From: a virus
Strand: one strand, 5' to 3'
IMG/VR virus record: IMGVR_UViG_3300032214_000625
Span: 1-30,711 of that record
Length of the DNA: 30,711 nucleotides
Shown here: piece after piece, positions 1 to 7,022 of the stretch
How the letters are laid out: every line of letters begins with the position of its first letter
Position numbering within the stretch: position 1 is the first letter of the stretch
Program-made: the position numbers and the translations under genes
The notes under the pieces: generated by a model
Told to the model about the DNA's origin: nothing
What the model saw: only the letters and a program-made list of their open reading frames with translations
Databases searched by the model: none

Positions 1-1
1 G

Positions 2-214
2 CCCTACGAGGGCGCCGACCTGGGCGAGGGCTTCGAGGACGAGGAAGGCTACGTGCTGGAGACCGGCGCCGAAGGCTTCGAGAGCGAGGGCGCCCCGGCC
101 CCGCAGGCTGCTGCCCCCGCCCCCGCCCCGCAGACCCTGGCCGAACGGCTCAAGGCCCGAGCCCAAGAGGTGCAGGCCGAGAGCCACATCAGCGACTCCG
201 AAGTTCCCTTCTGA
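2..214 (+). CDS. Single-stranded DNA-binding protein, C-terminal part (T7 gp2.5-like), partial
   Basis: This is an open frame that enters from the left edge and stops at 214. The 70 visible residues hold an acidic stretch rich in Glu, Gly and Asp, an Ala/Pro linker (APAPQAAAPAPAPQ), a short basic helix (LAERLKARAQEV), and end in SDSEVPF. An acidic tip with a final Phe is the hallmark of phage and bacterial SSB tails, which contact DNA polymerase and helicase. The next gene is an endonuclease, the same order as gp2.5-gp3 in T7, which supports the call. The DNA-binding OB fold would lie outside the window, so the identity rests on the tail and the context only. The stop overlaps the next ATG by one base. 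Confidence 0.6.
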   Translation, partial: PYEGADLGEGFEDEEGYVLETGAEGFESEGAPAPQAAAPAPAPQTLAERLKARAQEVQAESHISDSEVPF

Positions 215-558
215 TGGCTAACCCCCAGAAACGAAAGGGGGATGCAGCTGAGCGAGAGGGGGCCGAGCTCCTGACCCGGCTGCTTGGCCGCCCTGTCCGC
301 CGCCAGCTGGGCGCCGGCCGTCAGGACGACACCGGCGACCTAGACGGCATCCCCGAGACCGCCGTGCAGGTGGCTCACTGGGCCGACGTGAACCGGGCCA
401 TCCGGGTGAAGCCCGAGGACGCCGAGCTGCAGGCCATCGCCCGCGGCTGCCGCTTCTCGGCTGCGTTGATCCGCCTGCCCCGGCGCACCTGGCGGGTGGT
501 GCTCACGCCCAGGGCATGGGCTGAGCTGGTGCTGGCTGCCACCGGGGGGAGGCCATGA
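214..558 (+). CDS. PD-(D/E)XK-like endonuclease / Holliday junction resolvase family
   Basis: A 114-residue protein with the pattern of small phage resolvase-type nucleases: a first helix with Glu13 (KGDAAEREGAELL), then a Gly/Arg loop and GDLDG with Asp42 and Asp44, followed by the strand VQV (51-53). In the classic fold the strand ends in a Lys (E/Q-x-K); here the residue is Ala54, so the full catalytic triad is not visible. It sits directly after the SSB tail, the place of T7 gp3 endonuclease I, which cuts branched DNA and degrades host DNA; it may replace that enzyme. The ATG at 214 overlaps the upstream stop, and its own stop overlaps the next gene by four bases. Confidence 0.6.
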   Translation: MANPQKRKGDAAEREGAELLTRLLGRPVRRQLGAGRQDDTGDLDGIPETAVQVAHWADVNRAIRVKPEDAELQAIARGCRFSAALIRLPRRTWRVVLTPRAWAELVLAATGGRP

Positions 559-1094
559 CCCAATCCCCAGGGATCCGCTGCCCCCAGTGCGGCGACGGCA
601 ACAGCAGGGTGATCGACACCAAGCACCGGGCCCACTCGATCGACCGCTACCGGGTGTGCGAGGGCTGCGGCCACAGGTTCGCCACCATGGAAACCTGCAA
701 GGGTGCGCCGGTGAAGGCGGGGGAGGCCAAGGCCTACCGGCCGATCTCCCAGGCCGAGGTGGCCCCGATGCTGGGCGACCTGCCCCAGCCGGTCATTGAT
801 GACCTGCTGGCCTGGTGGAACACCGCCCGATGGAACAAGTGGAAAGGCAAAGCGGTCTGGACCGCCCGAGCTTTCCAGACATCGGTGCAGCGGGTGCTCG
901 ATCTGCACCAGTCCCACCCCCAGCTGGCGGCCGAGCTGGTGCGCGAGGCGGCCGACACCGGCGGCTGGCAGGCGCTCAAGGCTGAGTATCTCGGCAAACG
1001 GGTTGAGGTGGAGCGGCTACGTGCCGTGTCTGCCCCAGGCCCACGCGACCCCGCCCTGCAGCGGGCTGCGGAGAGATGGCGCAACGCCAGCTGA
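555..1094 (+). CDS. NrdR-type zinc-ribbon protein without ATP cone
   Basis: A 179-residue protein. The N-terminus (7-46) reads like the zinc ribbon of the ribonucleotide-reductase repressor NrdR: CPQC (Cys9, Cys12), then VIDTKHR, a basic RYRVC-x2-C (Cys35, Cys38) and the HRFATMET turn. NrdR normally continues into an ATP-cone domain of about 90 residues that senses dATP/ATP. Here no such domain is recognisable; the rest is a helical region with Trp-rich segments (WWNTARWNKWKGKAVW) and a basic C-terminus. It may bind DNA or single-stranded DNA through the ribbon. A role in nucleotide-pool control is possible but not shown. It overlaps both neighbours (4 bases before, 19 bases after). Confidence 0.6.
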   Translation: MTQSPGIRCPQCGDGNSRVIDTKHRAHSIDRYRVCEGCGHRFATMETCKGAPVKAGEAKAYRPISQAEVAPMLGDLPQPVIDDLLAWWNTARWNKWKGKAVWTARAFQTSVQRVLDLHQSHPQLAAELVREAADTGGWQALKAEYLGKRVEVERLRAVSAPGPRDPALQRAAERWRNAS

Positions 1095-1621
1095 CGATCG
1101 ATGACTTCTGCATCGTGGTGGAGATGCTGTTCTCCCACCTGCGGATGAAGGAGGCGGATCGGTGGGGCGAGGACGTGGCCCTGCTCAAGTTCCAGAGCTT
1201 GGCAGGGGGCTGGCCTGAGCTCTCCAGCCAGCAGCTGATGTGGTCCGCCGAGATGTGGATCCAATCCACCGCCGGTAAGGACTTCCTCAAGTTCCCGCCC
1301 TGGGCTGAGCTGCTGGCCCCGCTCTACCGCTGCGACCACCAGGGCCTGGCTGTGCGAGCTGCAGGGTTCCGCCCTGACCTGCCCGCTGGCCTGGCCCCGA
1401 CGCACCAGCAGCTGGCCCTGCTGGCGGGGGCGCCCGACCCCCGGCGGCTGCCACCACCAGGCGCCGACCCAGCGGCCTACGAGGTGTTCCAAGCACCACG
1501 GCCAGCGTTGCCCCCAGCTGCAGCTCCAGCTGCTCCCACGGGGCTGACGCCTGAGCTGTGGGCCGAGCACCTGCAGCGGTGCAAGCAACAGCAGCAGGCC
1601 TACATGCAGGGGGTCCGATGA
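1076..1621 (+). CDS. Hypothetical protein, possibly helicase-loader-like N-terminal fold
   Basis: A 181-residue protein of unknown function. Residues 1-85 look globular and helical (TIDDFCIVVEMLFSHLRMKE, then an SSQQLMWSAEMWIQS helix and KFPPWAELLAPLYR). The ordering of helices ending in a 'FPP-x-x-E' turn recalls small phage proteins that bind replicative helicase (G39P-type loaders/inhibitors); this is a weak resemblance by eye. Residues 95-160 are Pro/Ala-rich and probably disordered, and the C-terminus is a Gln-rich helix. It starts 19 bases inside the upstream gene, so the two are probably translationally coupled. Its place between nuclease genes suggests a DNA-metabolism role. Confidence 0.55.
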   Translation: MAQRQLTIDDFCIVVEMLFSHLRMKEADRWGEDVALLKFQSLAGGWPELSSQQLMWSAEMWIQSTAGKDFLKFPPWAELLAPLYRCDHQGLAVRAAGFRPDLPAGLAPTHQQLALLAGAPDPRRLPPPGADPAAYEVFQAPRPALPPAAAPAAPTGLTPELWAEHLQRCKQQQQAYMQGVR

Positions 1622-1869
1622 CAGAGGCAGTCTTCCTGGCCGCCGCCCGTCTATCCGCCCAGCGGATCCTGCAGCGTGGCCTGCTGACTGGGAAGTGGTC
1701 GGTCGCCAGCTTCAACGGCAGGCGAGCACGCACCGATCTGGTGCTACCCACTTGGGATTTTCTACAGGCAAATCCTCAATTCGAGGATCCGAATTACAGG
1801 GACGAAGCAGCATACCGAGCTGCGCACTGGCCCTATGTCGAAGGCAAACCCGCAATGGATTCATTCTGA
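1618..1869 (+). CDS. Small hypothetical protein (83 aa)
   Basis: The start is taken at the ATG that overlaps the upstream stop as ATGA; an earlier in-frame ATG at 1558 lies deep inside the previous gene and is less likely. No family is recognised. The product is a mixed protein with an Ala-rich first helix (MTEAVFLAAARLSAQRILQR), a basic middle and an aromatic C-terminal half (FLQANPQFEDPNYRDEAAYRAAHWPYV). From about 1740 the DNA turns clearly poorer in GC than its surroundings (28 G/C in the 60 bases 1741-1800), which may mark recent acquisition. Confidence 0.55.
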   Translation: MTEAVFLAAARLSAQRILQRGLLTGKWSVASFNGRRARTDLVLPTWDFLQANPQFEDPNYRDEAAYRAAHWPYVEGKPAMDSF

Positions 1870-2048
1870 TGTACGAAGAAGTCTTGAACCTGCTCCAGAA
1901 CACTGACACCAGCAAGAGGCAAGTGTTGGCAAAGGCGATCATCGAGCGGACCTGGCACTTAACCGTCCCCCAGGCCGCCGATCTCATCGTGGCCGAGGGT
2001 CTTCACCCGGCTATCAAGATCGACTGGGCCCAGGTGGAGGTGCAGTGA
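1869..2048 (+). CDS. Small hypothetical helical protein (59 aa)
   Basis: The ATG shares one base with the upstream TGA (TGATG). The sequence is short and mostly helical (MYEEVLNLLQ, KRQVLAKAIIERTW) followed by LTVPQAADLIVAEGLHPAI, which looks like a helix-turn-helix-length pair of helices. No family is recognised. Its first part continues the GC-poor patch of the previous gene. The packed junctions on both sides argue that it is a real gene in the early operon. Confidence 0.5.
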   Translation: MYEEVLNLLQNTDTSKRQVLAKAIIERTWHLTVPQAADLIVAEGLHPAIKIDWAQVEVQ

Positions 2049-2344
2049 TGGTTGTCACCACCAACCCCGAGGGCTGGGCCTATCGCCGGCACCTGCAGAA
2101 AAACCCGCACTGCATCACGCCCGAGGAGCTGCGCCGCCGCCTGGCGGTGATCGAGGTGATGGTCGAGCAGCTGGCCGTCGAAACGCTGTGGGTGCCGGGG
2201 CTGAATGTCCCCTGCCAGTCGATCCGCAGCGCCCTCATTCACCTGCAGGCTGCCGCTGACCAGTCGCATCGTGTGGGGCCCACGATTGTGCCGGTGCTGC
2301 CCCGGCTCCCTGAGAACACCAGCAACACTGAGGAGCAGCCATGA
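2048..2344 (+). CDS. Hypothetical protein (98 aa)
   Basis: Two in-frame starts lie side by side, GTG at 2045 and ATG at 2048; the ATG is preferred because it overlaps the upstream TGA by one base, like its neighbours. The product has a basic N-terminus (EGWAYRRHLQKNPHCITPEELRRRL), a hydrophobic helical core (AVIEVMVEQLAVETLWV) and a Pro-rich tail. No family is recognised. It overlaps the next gene by four bases (ATGA). Confidence 0.5.
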   Translation: MVVTTNPEGWAYRRHLQKNPHCITPEELRRRLAVIEVMVEQLAVETLWVPGLNVPCQSIRSALIHLQAAADQSHRVGPTIVPVLPRLPENTSNTEEQP

Positions 2345-2556
2345 GCACACCCGGAAAAGCCGTCGCCCGCCTTATGCACTGGAACGGCAAAGGGGGCCGG
2401 CTCGGTGTTGTCACCCCCATAGCTCGCACATACACGGAGATGCCGCAGGGAGAGGCGCCGTACTGGGACGAAGGGGAGCCTTTGTACATGCCAGCACAGG
2501 CCATATCTGCGGCGATCCCGCCACCGCCAGGCCCCAGCATCGAGGCACAGCCATGA
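2341..2556 (+). CDS. Small hypothetical protein (71 aa)
   Basis: It has ATGA overlaps with both neighbours. The N-terminus is basic and Gly-rich (GKAVARLMHWNGKGGRLG) and the C-terminus is Pro-rich and probably disordered (AAIPPPPGPSIEAQP). No family is recognised. The overlaps and the continuous direction support a real gene; the sequence alone gives no function. Confidence 0.45.
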   Translation: MSTPGKAVARLMHWNGKGGRLGVVTPIARTYTEMPQGEAPYWDEGEPLYMPAQAISAAIPPPPGPSIEAQP

Positions 2557-3302
2557 GTGAAGCACTCGCACTGATCGACGCTGAACTGTTCCTCTACCGG
2601 GCGGCAGCTGCTGCCCAGTACGAGGAGGAGTGGGCCCCCGACGAATGGACCTACGTGTGCCGCCACGGCGAGGCGCGTGCCACCTTCCAGGACCATCTCG
2701 CCATGGTCCGCGACGAGCTCCCCGACCACCAGATTTGTCTCTGTTTCGGCGATCGGGTCAGCTTCCGCTATTCCCTGTGGCCCTCCTACAAGGCGAACCG
2801 GAAGACCAACCGCAAGCCGGCCGGCTATGGGGCGCTGGTGGAGTGGGCCAAGGATGCAGCGAGTGGGCGCGGCTGGCAGGTTGAGACCTTCCCCGAGGTG
2901 GAGGGCGATGACGTTCTGGGCCTGCTCTACGGGCCAGGCGATGTGATCGTGTCCGATGACAAGGACATGCTTACCCTGCCCGGCCGCCACCTACGGGCAG
3001 GCCTGCTGGTGGACGTGTCACCCGTGGAGGCAGATCAAGCCTTCTTCACCCAGGTGCTCACCGGCGACAGCAGCGACAACTACCCCGGCTGCCAAGGCGT
3101 GGGCCCTGTCGGCGCCGCCAAGCTGCTGAAAGGAGTCACCGACCCTGCAGAGATGTGGGCCAGGGTGCTGGCCGCCTTCCACAAGGCTGGTCATTCCACC
3201 CAGTTCGCTATCACTCAGGCCCGCTGCGCCCGCATCCTCAGGGCTGGCGAATACGCAGGGAACGGGCCAATTCTCTGGACGCCACCAGGCGGGGAGACCT
3301 AG
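2553..3302 (+). CDS. 5'-3' exonuclease, FEN/PIN family (T7 gp6-like)
   Basis: A 249-residue nuclease of the flap-endonuclease superfamily. Visible metal-site motifs in order are LIDAE (Asp9), the basic helical arch region PSYKANRKTNRKPAGY, EVEGDD (Glu117, Asp119, Asp120), SDDKD (Asp135, Asp136, Asp138) and TGDSSDN (Asp172, Asp175), followed by a helix-hairpin-helix (GCQGVGPVGAAKLL). These acids hold the two metal ions that cut 5' ends. In T7, gp6 removes RNA primers, degrades host DNA and supplies nucleotides. The frame is open upstream to 2205, but the ATG at 2553 is the natural start because it overlaps the upstream stop as ATGA and directly precedes the first catalytic Asp. Confidence 0.93.
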   Translation: MSEALALIDAELFLYRAAAAAQYEEEWAPDEWTYVCRHGEARATFQDHLAMVRDELPDHQICLCFGDRVSFRYSLWPSYKANRKTNRKPAGYGALVEWAKDAASGRGWQVETFPEVEGDDVLGLLYGPGDVIVSDDKDMLTLPGRHLRAGLLVDVSPVEADQAFFTQVLTGDSSDNYPGCQGVGPVGAAKLLKGVTDPAEMWARVLAAFHKAGHSTQFAITQARCARILRAGEYAGNGPILWTPPGGET

Positions 3303-3333
3303 CACTTCCACCCCCGCCTATCCTGCGGTTGTT

Positions 3334-3347
3334 CTGCACAGCTGCAG
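3334..3347 (+). promoter_or_regulatory. Palindromic promoter-like motif, copy 1
   Basis: CTGCA-CAGC-TGCAG, perfect 5-bp arms with a 4-base spacer, in the only non-coding gap of the left half (3303-3346). The final G is the first base of the proposed GTG start. The place matches T7 phi6.5. A single copy could be chance; its weight comes from the family. Confidence 0.45.
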
Positions 3348-3538
3348 TGGAAGAAGATCCGATCATCACTCAGCGGCTAGTTGAATGGCTGGAGGGGATC
3401 TTCCCCGACCGTGTGCCCGATGCCACCGCCACCGACCAGCAGGTTCGAGTGGCGATGGGTCGGGCTGAGGTCGTGCGGTTCATCCGCCAGAAGCACGAAC
3501 AGCAGCAGGAAGAAGGCAAGACATTCGAGGAGCTCTGA
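3347..3538 (+). CDS. Small hypothetical protein (63 aa)
   Basis: The frame is open far upstream into the exonuclease gene, but there is no ATG; GTG at 3347 gives MEEDPIITQRLVEWLEGIFPDRVPDA and is chosen because it begins just after the exonuclease stop and at the edge of the palindromic motif. TTG at 3329 is the alternative. The product is a short helical protein, with a first helix (ITQRLVEWLEGIF) and a charged C-terminal helix ending in EEGKTFEEL. No Shine-Dalgarno sequence is visible. The stop overlaps the next ATG by one base. No family is recognised; its position resembles the small genes just before gp6.7 in T7. Confidence 0.55.
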   Translation: MEEDPIITQRLVEWLEGIFPDRVPDATATDQQVRVAMGRAEVVRFIRQKHEQQQEEGKTFEEL

Positions 3539-3933
3539 TGTGCACCGGCGGCGGTGGAGGCGGTGGCGTTATCACCACACCCGACACCAGGGCTTACGAC
3601 CGACTGGCTGACGCCCAGATCCGCGCCATGGAATCGGCGCGAGACGGTGCGCTGTCGCTCAAGCAGCAGGAGCTGCAGGCCACGCTCGCCACCCAGCAGC
3701 AGACCCTGGAGAAGCTGAACACCGCCAGGACTGCCCGGGCCAACGAGACCGCCGCCAACGCTGCCCGCATGGCGGCGCTGATCGGCCCACCCTTGCCTGA
3801 GAAATCAGCCAAGCCGCCGGTGATCGGCAGCGATCGGGCATCGGCGCCGAAGGCCCGCAGCCGCAGCACGCTGCGGATTGACCGGCAGACCGCCACCAGC
3901 ACCGGCCAGGGCTCTGGCCTCAACATCTCCTAA
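3538..3933 (+). CDS. Small virion-type protein, gp6.7/7.3-like, copy A
   Basis: A 131-residue protein that begins MCTGGGGGGGV, has a long charged/Gln-rich helix (residues 20-85, predicted coiled coil), and ends with a short pattern RSRSTLRIDRQ...GSGLNIS. T7 gp6.7 and gp7.3 are small proteins of this locus, carried in the virion and ejected early; gp6.7 also starts with Met-Cys and such proteins share a Leu-Arg-Ile/Leu C-terminal box. The next gene has the same start and end, so the pair looks like paralogues. A Cys directly after Met is not a standard lipobox, since there is no signal peptide. The function is inferred from place and shape. Confidence 0.65.
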   Translation: MCTGGGGGGGVITTPDTRAYDRLADAQIRAMESARDGALSLKQQELQATLATQQQTLEKLNTARTARANETAANAARMAALIGPPLPEKSAKPPVIGSDRASAPKARSRSTLRIDRQTATSTGQGSGLNIS

Positions 3934-3935
3934 CC

Positions 3936-4355
3936 ATGTGCACCGCACCCCCACGCCCCCCGAAGATCGTCACGAAGGGGCCAAGCAAGTCAGAGGTCCG
4001 AGCCCAGGAGCGGCAGCTGGCCAGCTACCAGGAGCAGATCCGGGTGCAGCAGGAGAGTGCGGCCGCACAGCTGCAGGCCCAGATCGAGGCGGCGGCTGCC
4101 GAGACCAGGCGGCGCGAGGAGGAGATGGCTGCCCTCCAGCAGCAGCAGCAGCAGCAGCAACAGGCGATGGCGCAGCAGCAGACCGCCCAGCAGGCGGCGG
4201 CCTTCACGGTCACGACCGCCGCGGCGCCGGCCGACATGACCGGCACCGAGACCACCGTGGCGACGACACCGAAGCGCAAGCGGACCGACTCGCTCAAGGT
4301 GGGGGCGCCAGCGGTTGCCACCGATGCAGGCACCGGCCTGAACGTCGGAGTGTGA
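3936..4355 (+). CDS. Small virion-type protein, gp6.7/7.3-like, copy B
   Basis: A 139-residue protein, starting MCTAPPRPPK and ending KRKRTDSLKVGAPAVATDAGTGLNVGV. The ends match copy A (Met-Cys-Thr start, basic-Ser-Leu-Lys/Arg-Val/Ile box, GxGLN tail), while the middle is a long Gln/Ala/Glu helix with nine consecutive Gln residues. This suggests a duplicated gene with a conserved tail that may dock to the portal or tail. It lies two bases after copy A and one base before the portal gene, whose Shine-Dalgarno sequence (GGAG) falls inside its last codons. Confidence 0.6.
   Translation: MCTAPPRPPKIVTKGPSKSEVRAQERQLASYQEQIRVQQESAAAQLQAQIEAAAAETRRREEEMAALQQQQQQQQQAMAQQQTAQQAAAFTVTTAAAPADMTGTETTVATTPKRKRTDSLKVGAPAVATDAGTGLNVGV
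4137..4163 (+). repeat. CAG trinucleotide tract
   Basis: A run of CAG codons with one CAA inside copy B codes for the poly-Gln stretch. Such tracts can slip during replication and change length between isolates. Confidence 0.85.
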
Positions 4356-4356
4356 G

Positions 4357-6024
4357 ATGACAGCCGAGCACATCTACAACCAGCTCAGCAGCATCCGCGA
4401 GCAGTACATCACCCGGGCGAGGGAGTCGGCGAGCTACACCATCCCCTACGTGGTGCCGCTGGCCGACTACGTGAACGGCCCGACGAACGAGGCCTACGAC
4501 CAACCGTGGTCTGGCATCGGCGCCAGGGGAGTCAACAACCTGTCAAGCCGGCTGATGCTGGCGGTTCTGCCCGCGACCGAAGCGTTCTACCGGTTCACCA
4601 TCGACGAGGCAGAGCGGGCAGCGCAGCGCAGGATCGTGGAGCAGCAGCTGACGGACGAGGGGCTCAGCCCTGAGGAGGTGGCAGCGGAGGTGGCGCGGCA
4701 GGAGACCGAGTACGACCTGGCCCTGTCGAACCTGGAGCAGGCGGTGCTGCGCGAGATCGAGGCGACGAACGACCGGGTGGCGGTGTTCCAGTCGCTGATC
4801 CAGCTGCTGATCGTCGGCAACGTGATCATGCACCTGGGCGAGGAGGGCCTGCGCTACCACCCCCTCCAGCGGTACGTGCTGCGCCGGCACCCGCATGGCC
4901 CGCCGGCCGAGGCAGTGATCTGCGAGATGGTCAGCGAGGCATCGCTACCGGAGGAGGCCCGGGCCCTGCTGACGCGGGAGATCAGCCCCGGCGACGAGGC
5001 CGCGCCCAGCCTGGACAACCGGCACAAGGTCTTCACCCACGTGAAGTGGGGCGAGGACCGGGTGGAGTGGCACCAGGAGATCAACGGCAAGGAGATCGAG
5101 GGCACCAGCGACAGTGCCCGGCGGGATGAATCGCCGTGGATCCCGCTCCGCATGTATGCGATCGACGGGCAGGACTACTCCCCCGGCTACGTGGAGAGCA
5201 AGTGTCTGGCGGATCTGCACACTGCCAACGCCCTGACCCAGGCCCTGATGGAGGGGGCGCTGGTGGCGGCTCGCACCGTGTTCGGGCGGAAGCCCGGGGC
5301 GCTGGTGCGCAACAAGCAGTTTGCGGAGGCGAAAAACGGCGACGTGCTGACCATGAACGAGGGAGATGTGTTCCCCGTTCAGGCCAACAAGCAGAACGAT
5401 CTGGCCACCGCCCAGCAGGCCCTGGCTCAGGTGACGGCCTCGCTGTCCGCCAGCTTCATGCTGAGCTCCGTCCGCGATTCAGAGCGCACCACCGCGGAGG
5501 AGGTGCGGCTACAGGCGCTGGAGATCGAGAACAGCCTGGGCGCCGTCTACGCCATCCTCACCAGCGAGATGCAGGCGCCGTTCATCAGCTGCAAGCTGGC
5601 CCAGCTCACGAAGAAGAAGCGCATCCCCTCGATGCCGGAAGGACTGGTCAGGCCGGTGGTGAGCGTGGGCCTGGCGGCTGTCGGCCGCAACAACGATCTG
5701 GAGAAGGTGGCTCGCTTCATGCAGCTGGGCCAGCAGTTCGGTGGGCCTGAGTTCATGGCCCGGGTGAATCAGGAGGTGCTCTACAAGGAGCTGGCCTCGA
5801 AGATCGGCATGACGGCCGCCGGCCTCATCAAGAGCGAGGGCCAGGTGCAGCAGGAGATGGCCGCAGCACAGCAGGCAGCGCAGCAGGCCGAGATGGCCAA
5901 GCAGGCCATGACCGCACCGGCGGCAGATCCGCAGCGCCTGGCCAGCGCCGCTCAGACCCTGCAGGAGATGGGCGGCCAGCCGCCGCCTGATGCGACCACC
6001 CAACCAATGGAGACCCCAGCGTGA
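4357..6024 (+). CDS. Portal protein / head-tail connector (T7 gp8-like)
   Basis: A 555-residue protein, close to T7 gp8 (536). It opens with the usual helix ending in the REQYITRARESASYTIPYVVP segment and the PWSGIGARGVNNLSSRLMLAVLP motif found at the start of T7-group connectors. The middle holds DYSPGYVESKCLADLHTANALTQALMEGA and, further on, SFMLSSVRDSERTTAEEVRLQA, typical of the family's stem and crown. The C-terminus is a long Gln/Ala-rich helix and a disordered tail. Twelve copies form the vertex ring through which DNA is packed and ejected. The ATG has a GGAG six bases upstream. The stop overlaps the scaffold start (GTGA). Confidence 0.95.
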   Translation: MTAEHIYNQLSSIREQYITRARESASYTIPYVVPLADYVNGPTNEAYDQPWSGIGARGVNNLSSRLMLAVLPATEAFYRFTIDEAERAAQRRIVEQQLTDEGLSPEEVAAEVARQETEYDLALSNLEQAVLREIEATNDRVAVFQSLIQLLIVGNVIMHLGEEGLRYHPLQRYVLRRHPHGPPAEAVICEMVSEASLPEEARALLTREISPGDEAAPSLDNRHKVFTHVKWGEDRVEWHQEINGKEIEGTSDSARRDESPWIPLRMYAIDGQDYSPGYVESKCLADLHTANALTQALMEGALVAARTVFGRKPGALVRNKQFAEAKNGDVLTMNEGDVFPVQANKQNDLATAQQALAQVTASLSASFMLSSVRDSERTTAEEVRLQALEIENSLGAVYAILTSEMQAPFISCKLAQLTKKKRIPSMPEGLVRPVVSVGLAAVGRNNDLEKVARFMQLGQQFGGPEFMARVNQEVLYKELASKIGMTAAGLIKSEGQVQQEMAAAQQAAQQAEMAKQAMTAPAADPQRLASAAQTLQEMGGQPPPDATTQPMETPA

Positions 6025-6914
6025 GCGCCAACACCGTAGACATCAGCCAGATGGTGGGCCCCGGGCAGGAGGAAGTCCTGGCCGAGTTCCTCGCTGGCGA
6101 CACCACCCCCGGCGGTGCACCTGCCCCCGCCACCGAGGGCGACGCCCTCGACCAGTTCCTCGCCGCCCAGGAGCAGAACGAGCAGAGCCAGCAGCCGCCA
6201 GAGGATGACGGACTGCCCGAGAAATACCGGGGCAAGTCGCCGGCCGAGGTCTACCGGCTCACCCTGCAGGAGGCCGAGTACCGGGCGAAGCAGGGCCAGC
6301 AGCCACCCGAGCCGGCCCCCGAGACCTACACCCCCGAGCTGGGGAAACAGCTCTATGGCGAGACGGTGGCCGGCGCCATCGCCGCTGCCGAGATCAACCC
6401 GCTGGAGATGGCGGCCAAGCTCAAGGCCGGCGAGGACGTGAGCGACTACACCAAGGCGCTGGTGGAGAAGGGCGGCATCCCCGAGGCGGTGCTGACTGCC
6501 TACCTCGCTGGCCTGGCCCCGGCCCCGGCCACGCAGCAGAGCGGCGGCCTGAGCGAGGCGGACCAGGCCGAGATCAAGGCGGTGGTGGGCGGCGATGCCG
6601 AGTTCGCCCAGCTGGCCCAGTGGATGCAGGGCAACCTCAGCGCCGAGGAGCTCGCCGACTACAACGCTGTGGTCGATGCCGGCGACAAGCGGGCCATCCG
6701 CCTGACGCTGCGCTCCCTGAGCGCCAGGGCCAAGGGCGCCACTGCTCCCCCGCCCACGCCGAGGCTGATCGGTGGCACCGACCCCGGCCCCGCTGGCCTG
6801 GACTTCCCCACCAGAGGCGACTGGGAGAAGGCCAGATTCAGCCGTCGGTATGAGGGAGACGCCAAATACAGGGCGCAAGTTGACGCTGGACTCGTCAGAT
6901 CGAGCTGGGCCTGA
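6021..6914 (+). CDS. Capsid assembly scaffold protein (T7 gp9-like)
   Basis: A 297-residue protein starting with GTG at 6021, overlapping the portal stop by four bases. It is highly acidic in its first 120 residues, with many Glu/Gln/Pro, then LPEKYRGKSPAEVYRLTLQEAEYRAKQG, a motif of phage scaffold proteins (a small globular PEKY/F segment before a helix). The C-terminus is a helical basic part (FPTRGDWEKARFSRRYEGDAKYRAQVDAGL) suited to bind the capsid protein. T7 gp9 (307 residues) directs procapsid assembly and leaves before DNA fills the head. The order portal-scaffold-capsid supports the call. Confidence 0.9.
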   Translation: MSANTVDISQMVGPGQEEVLAEFLAGDTTPGGAPAPATEGDALDQFLAAQEQNEQSQQPPEDDGLPEKYRGKSPAEVYRLTLQEAEYRAKQGQQPPEPAPETYTPELGKQLYGETVAGAIAAAEINPLEMAAKLKAGEDVSDYTKALVEKGGIPEAVLTAYLAGLAPAPATQQSGGLSEADQAEIKAVVGGDAEFAQLAQWMQGNLSAEELADYNAVVDAGDKRAIRLTLRSLSARAKGATAPPPTPRLIGGTDPGPAGLDFPTRGDWEKARFSRRYEGDAKYRAQVDAGLVRSSWA

Positions 6915-6936
6915 TAGCTTCGGGGCATGAGTTGTG

Positions 6937-6950
6937 CTGCACACCTGTAG
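6937..6950 (+). promoter_or_regulatory. Palindromic promoter-like motif, copy 2 (before capsid)
   Basis: CTGCA-CACC-TGTAG in the 108-bp gap between scaffold and capsid (6915-7022). It has one mismatch in the second arm. The position equals T7 phi10, the strongest late promoter. The rest of the gap shows no gene and no clear Shine-Dalgarno sequence. Confidence 0.55.
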
Positions 6951-7022
6951 AGATCGAGCCCGCTGAGGCGGATAACTCGCTGATCGAACGGCTGAGACAG
7001 GCGCTCGCAAACCTTAGCCCCC

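Noticed and set aside
5952-7010. Minus-strand open frame (352 codons) opposite the scaffold gene
   Set aside because: It crosses the scaffold-capsid gap and the motif and shows no family features; the + strand gene is firmly identified.
6951-7022. Open frame in the capsid leader reading IEPAEADNSLIERLRQAL
   Set aside because: There is no start codon in frame and it is not in the capsid frame; no evidence of a gene.
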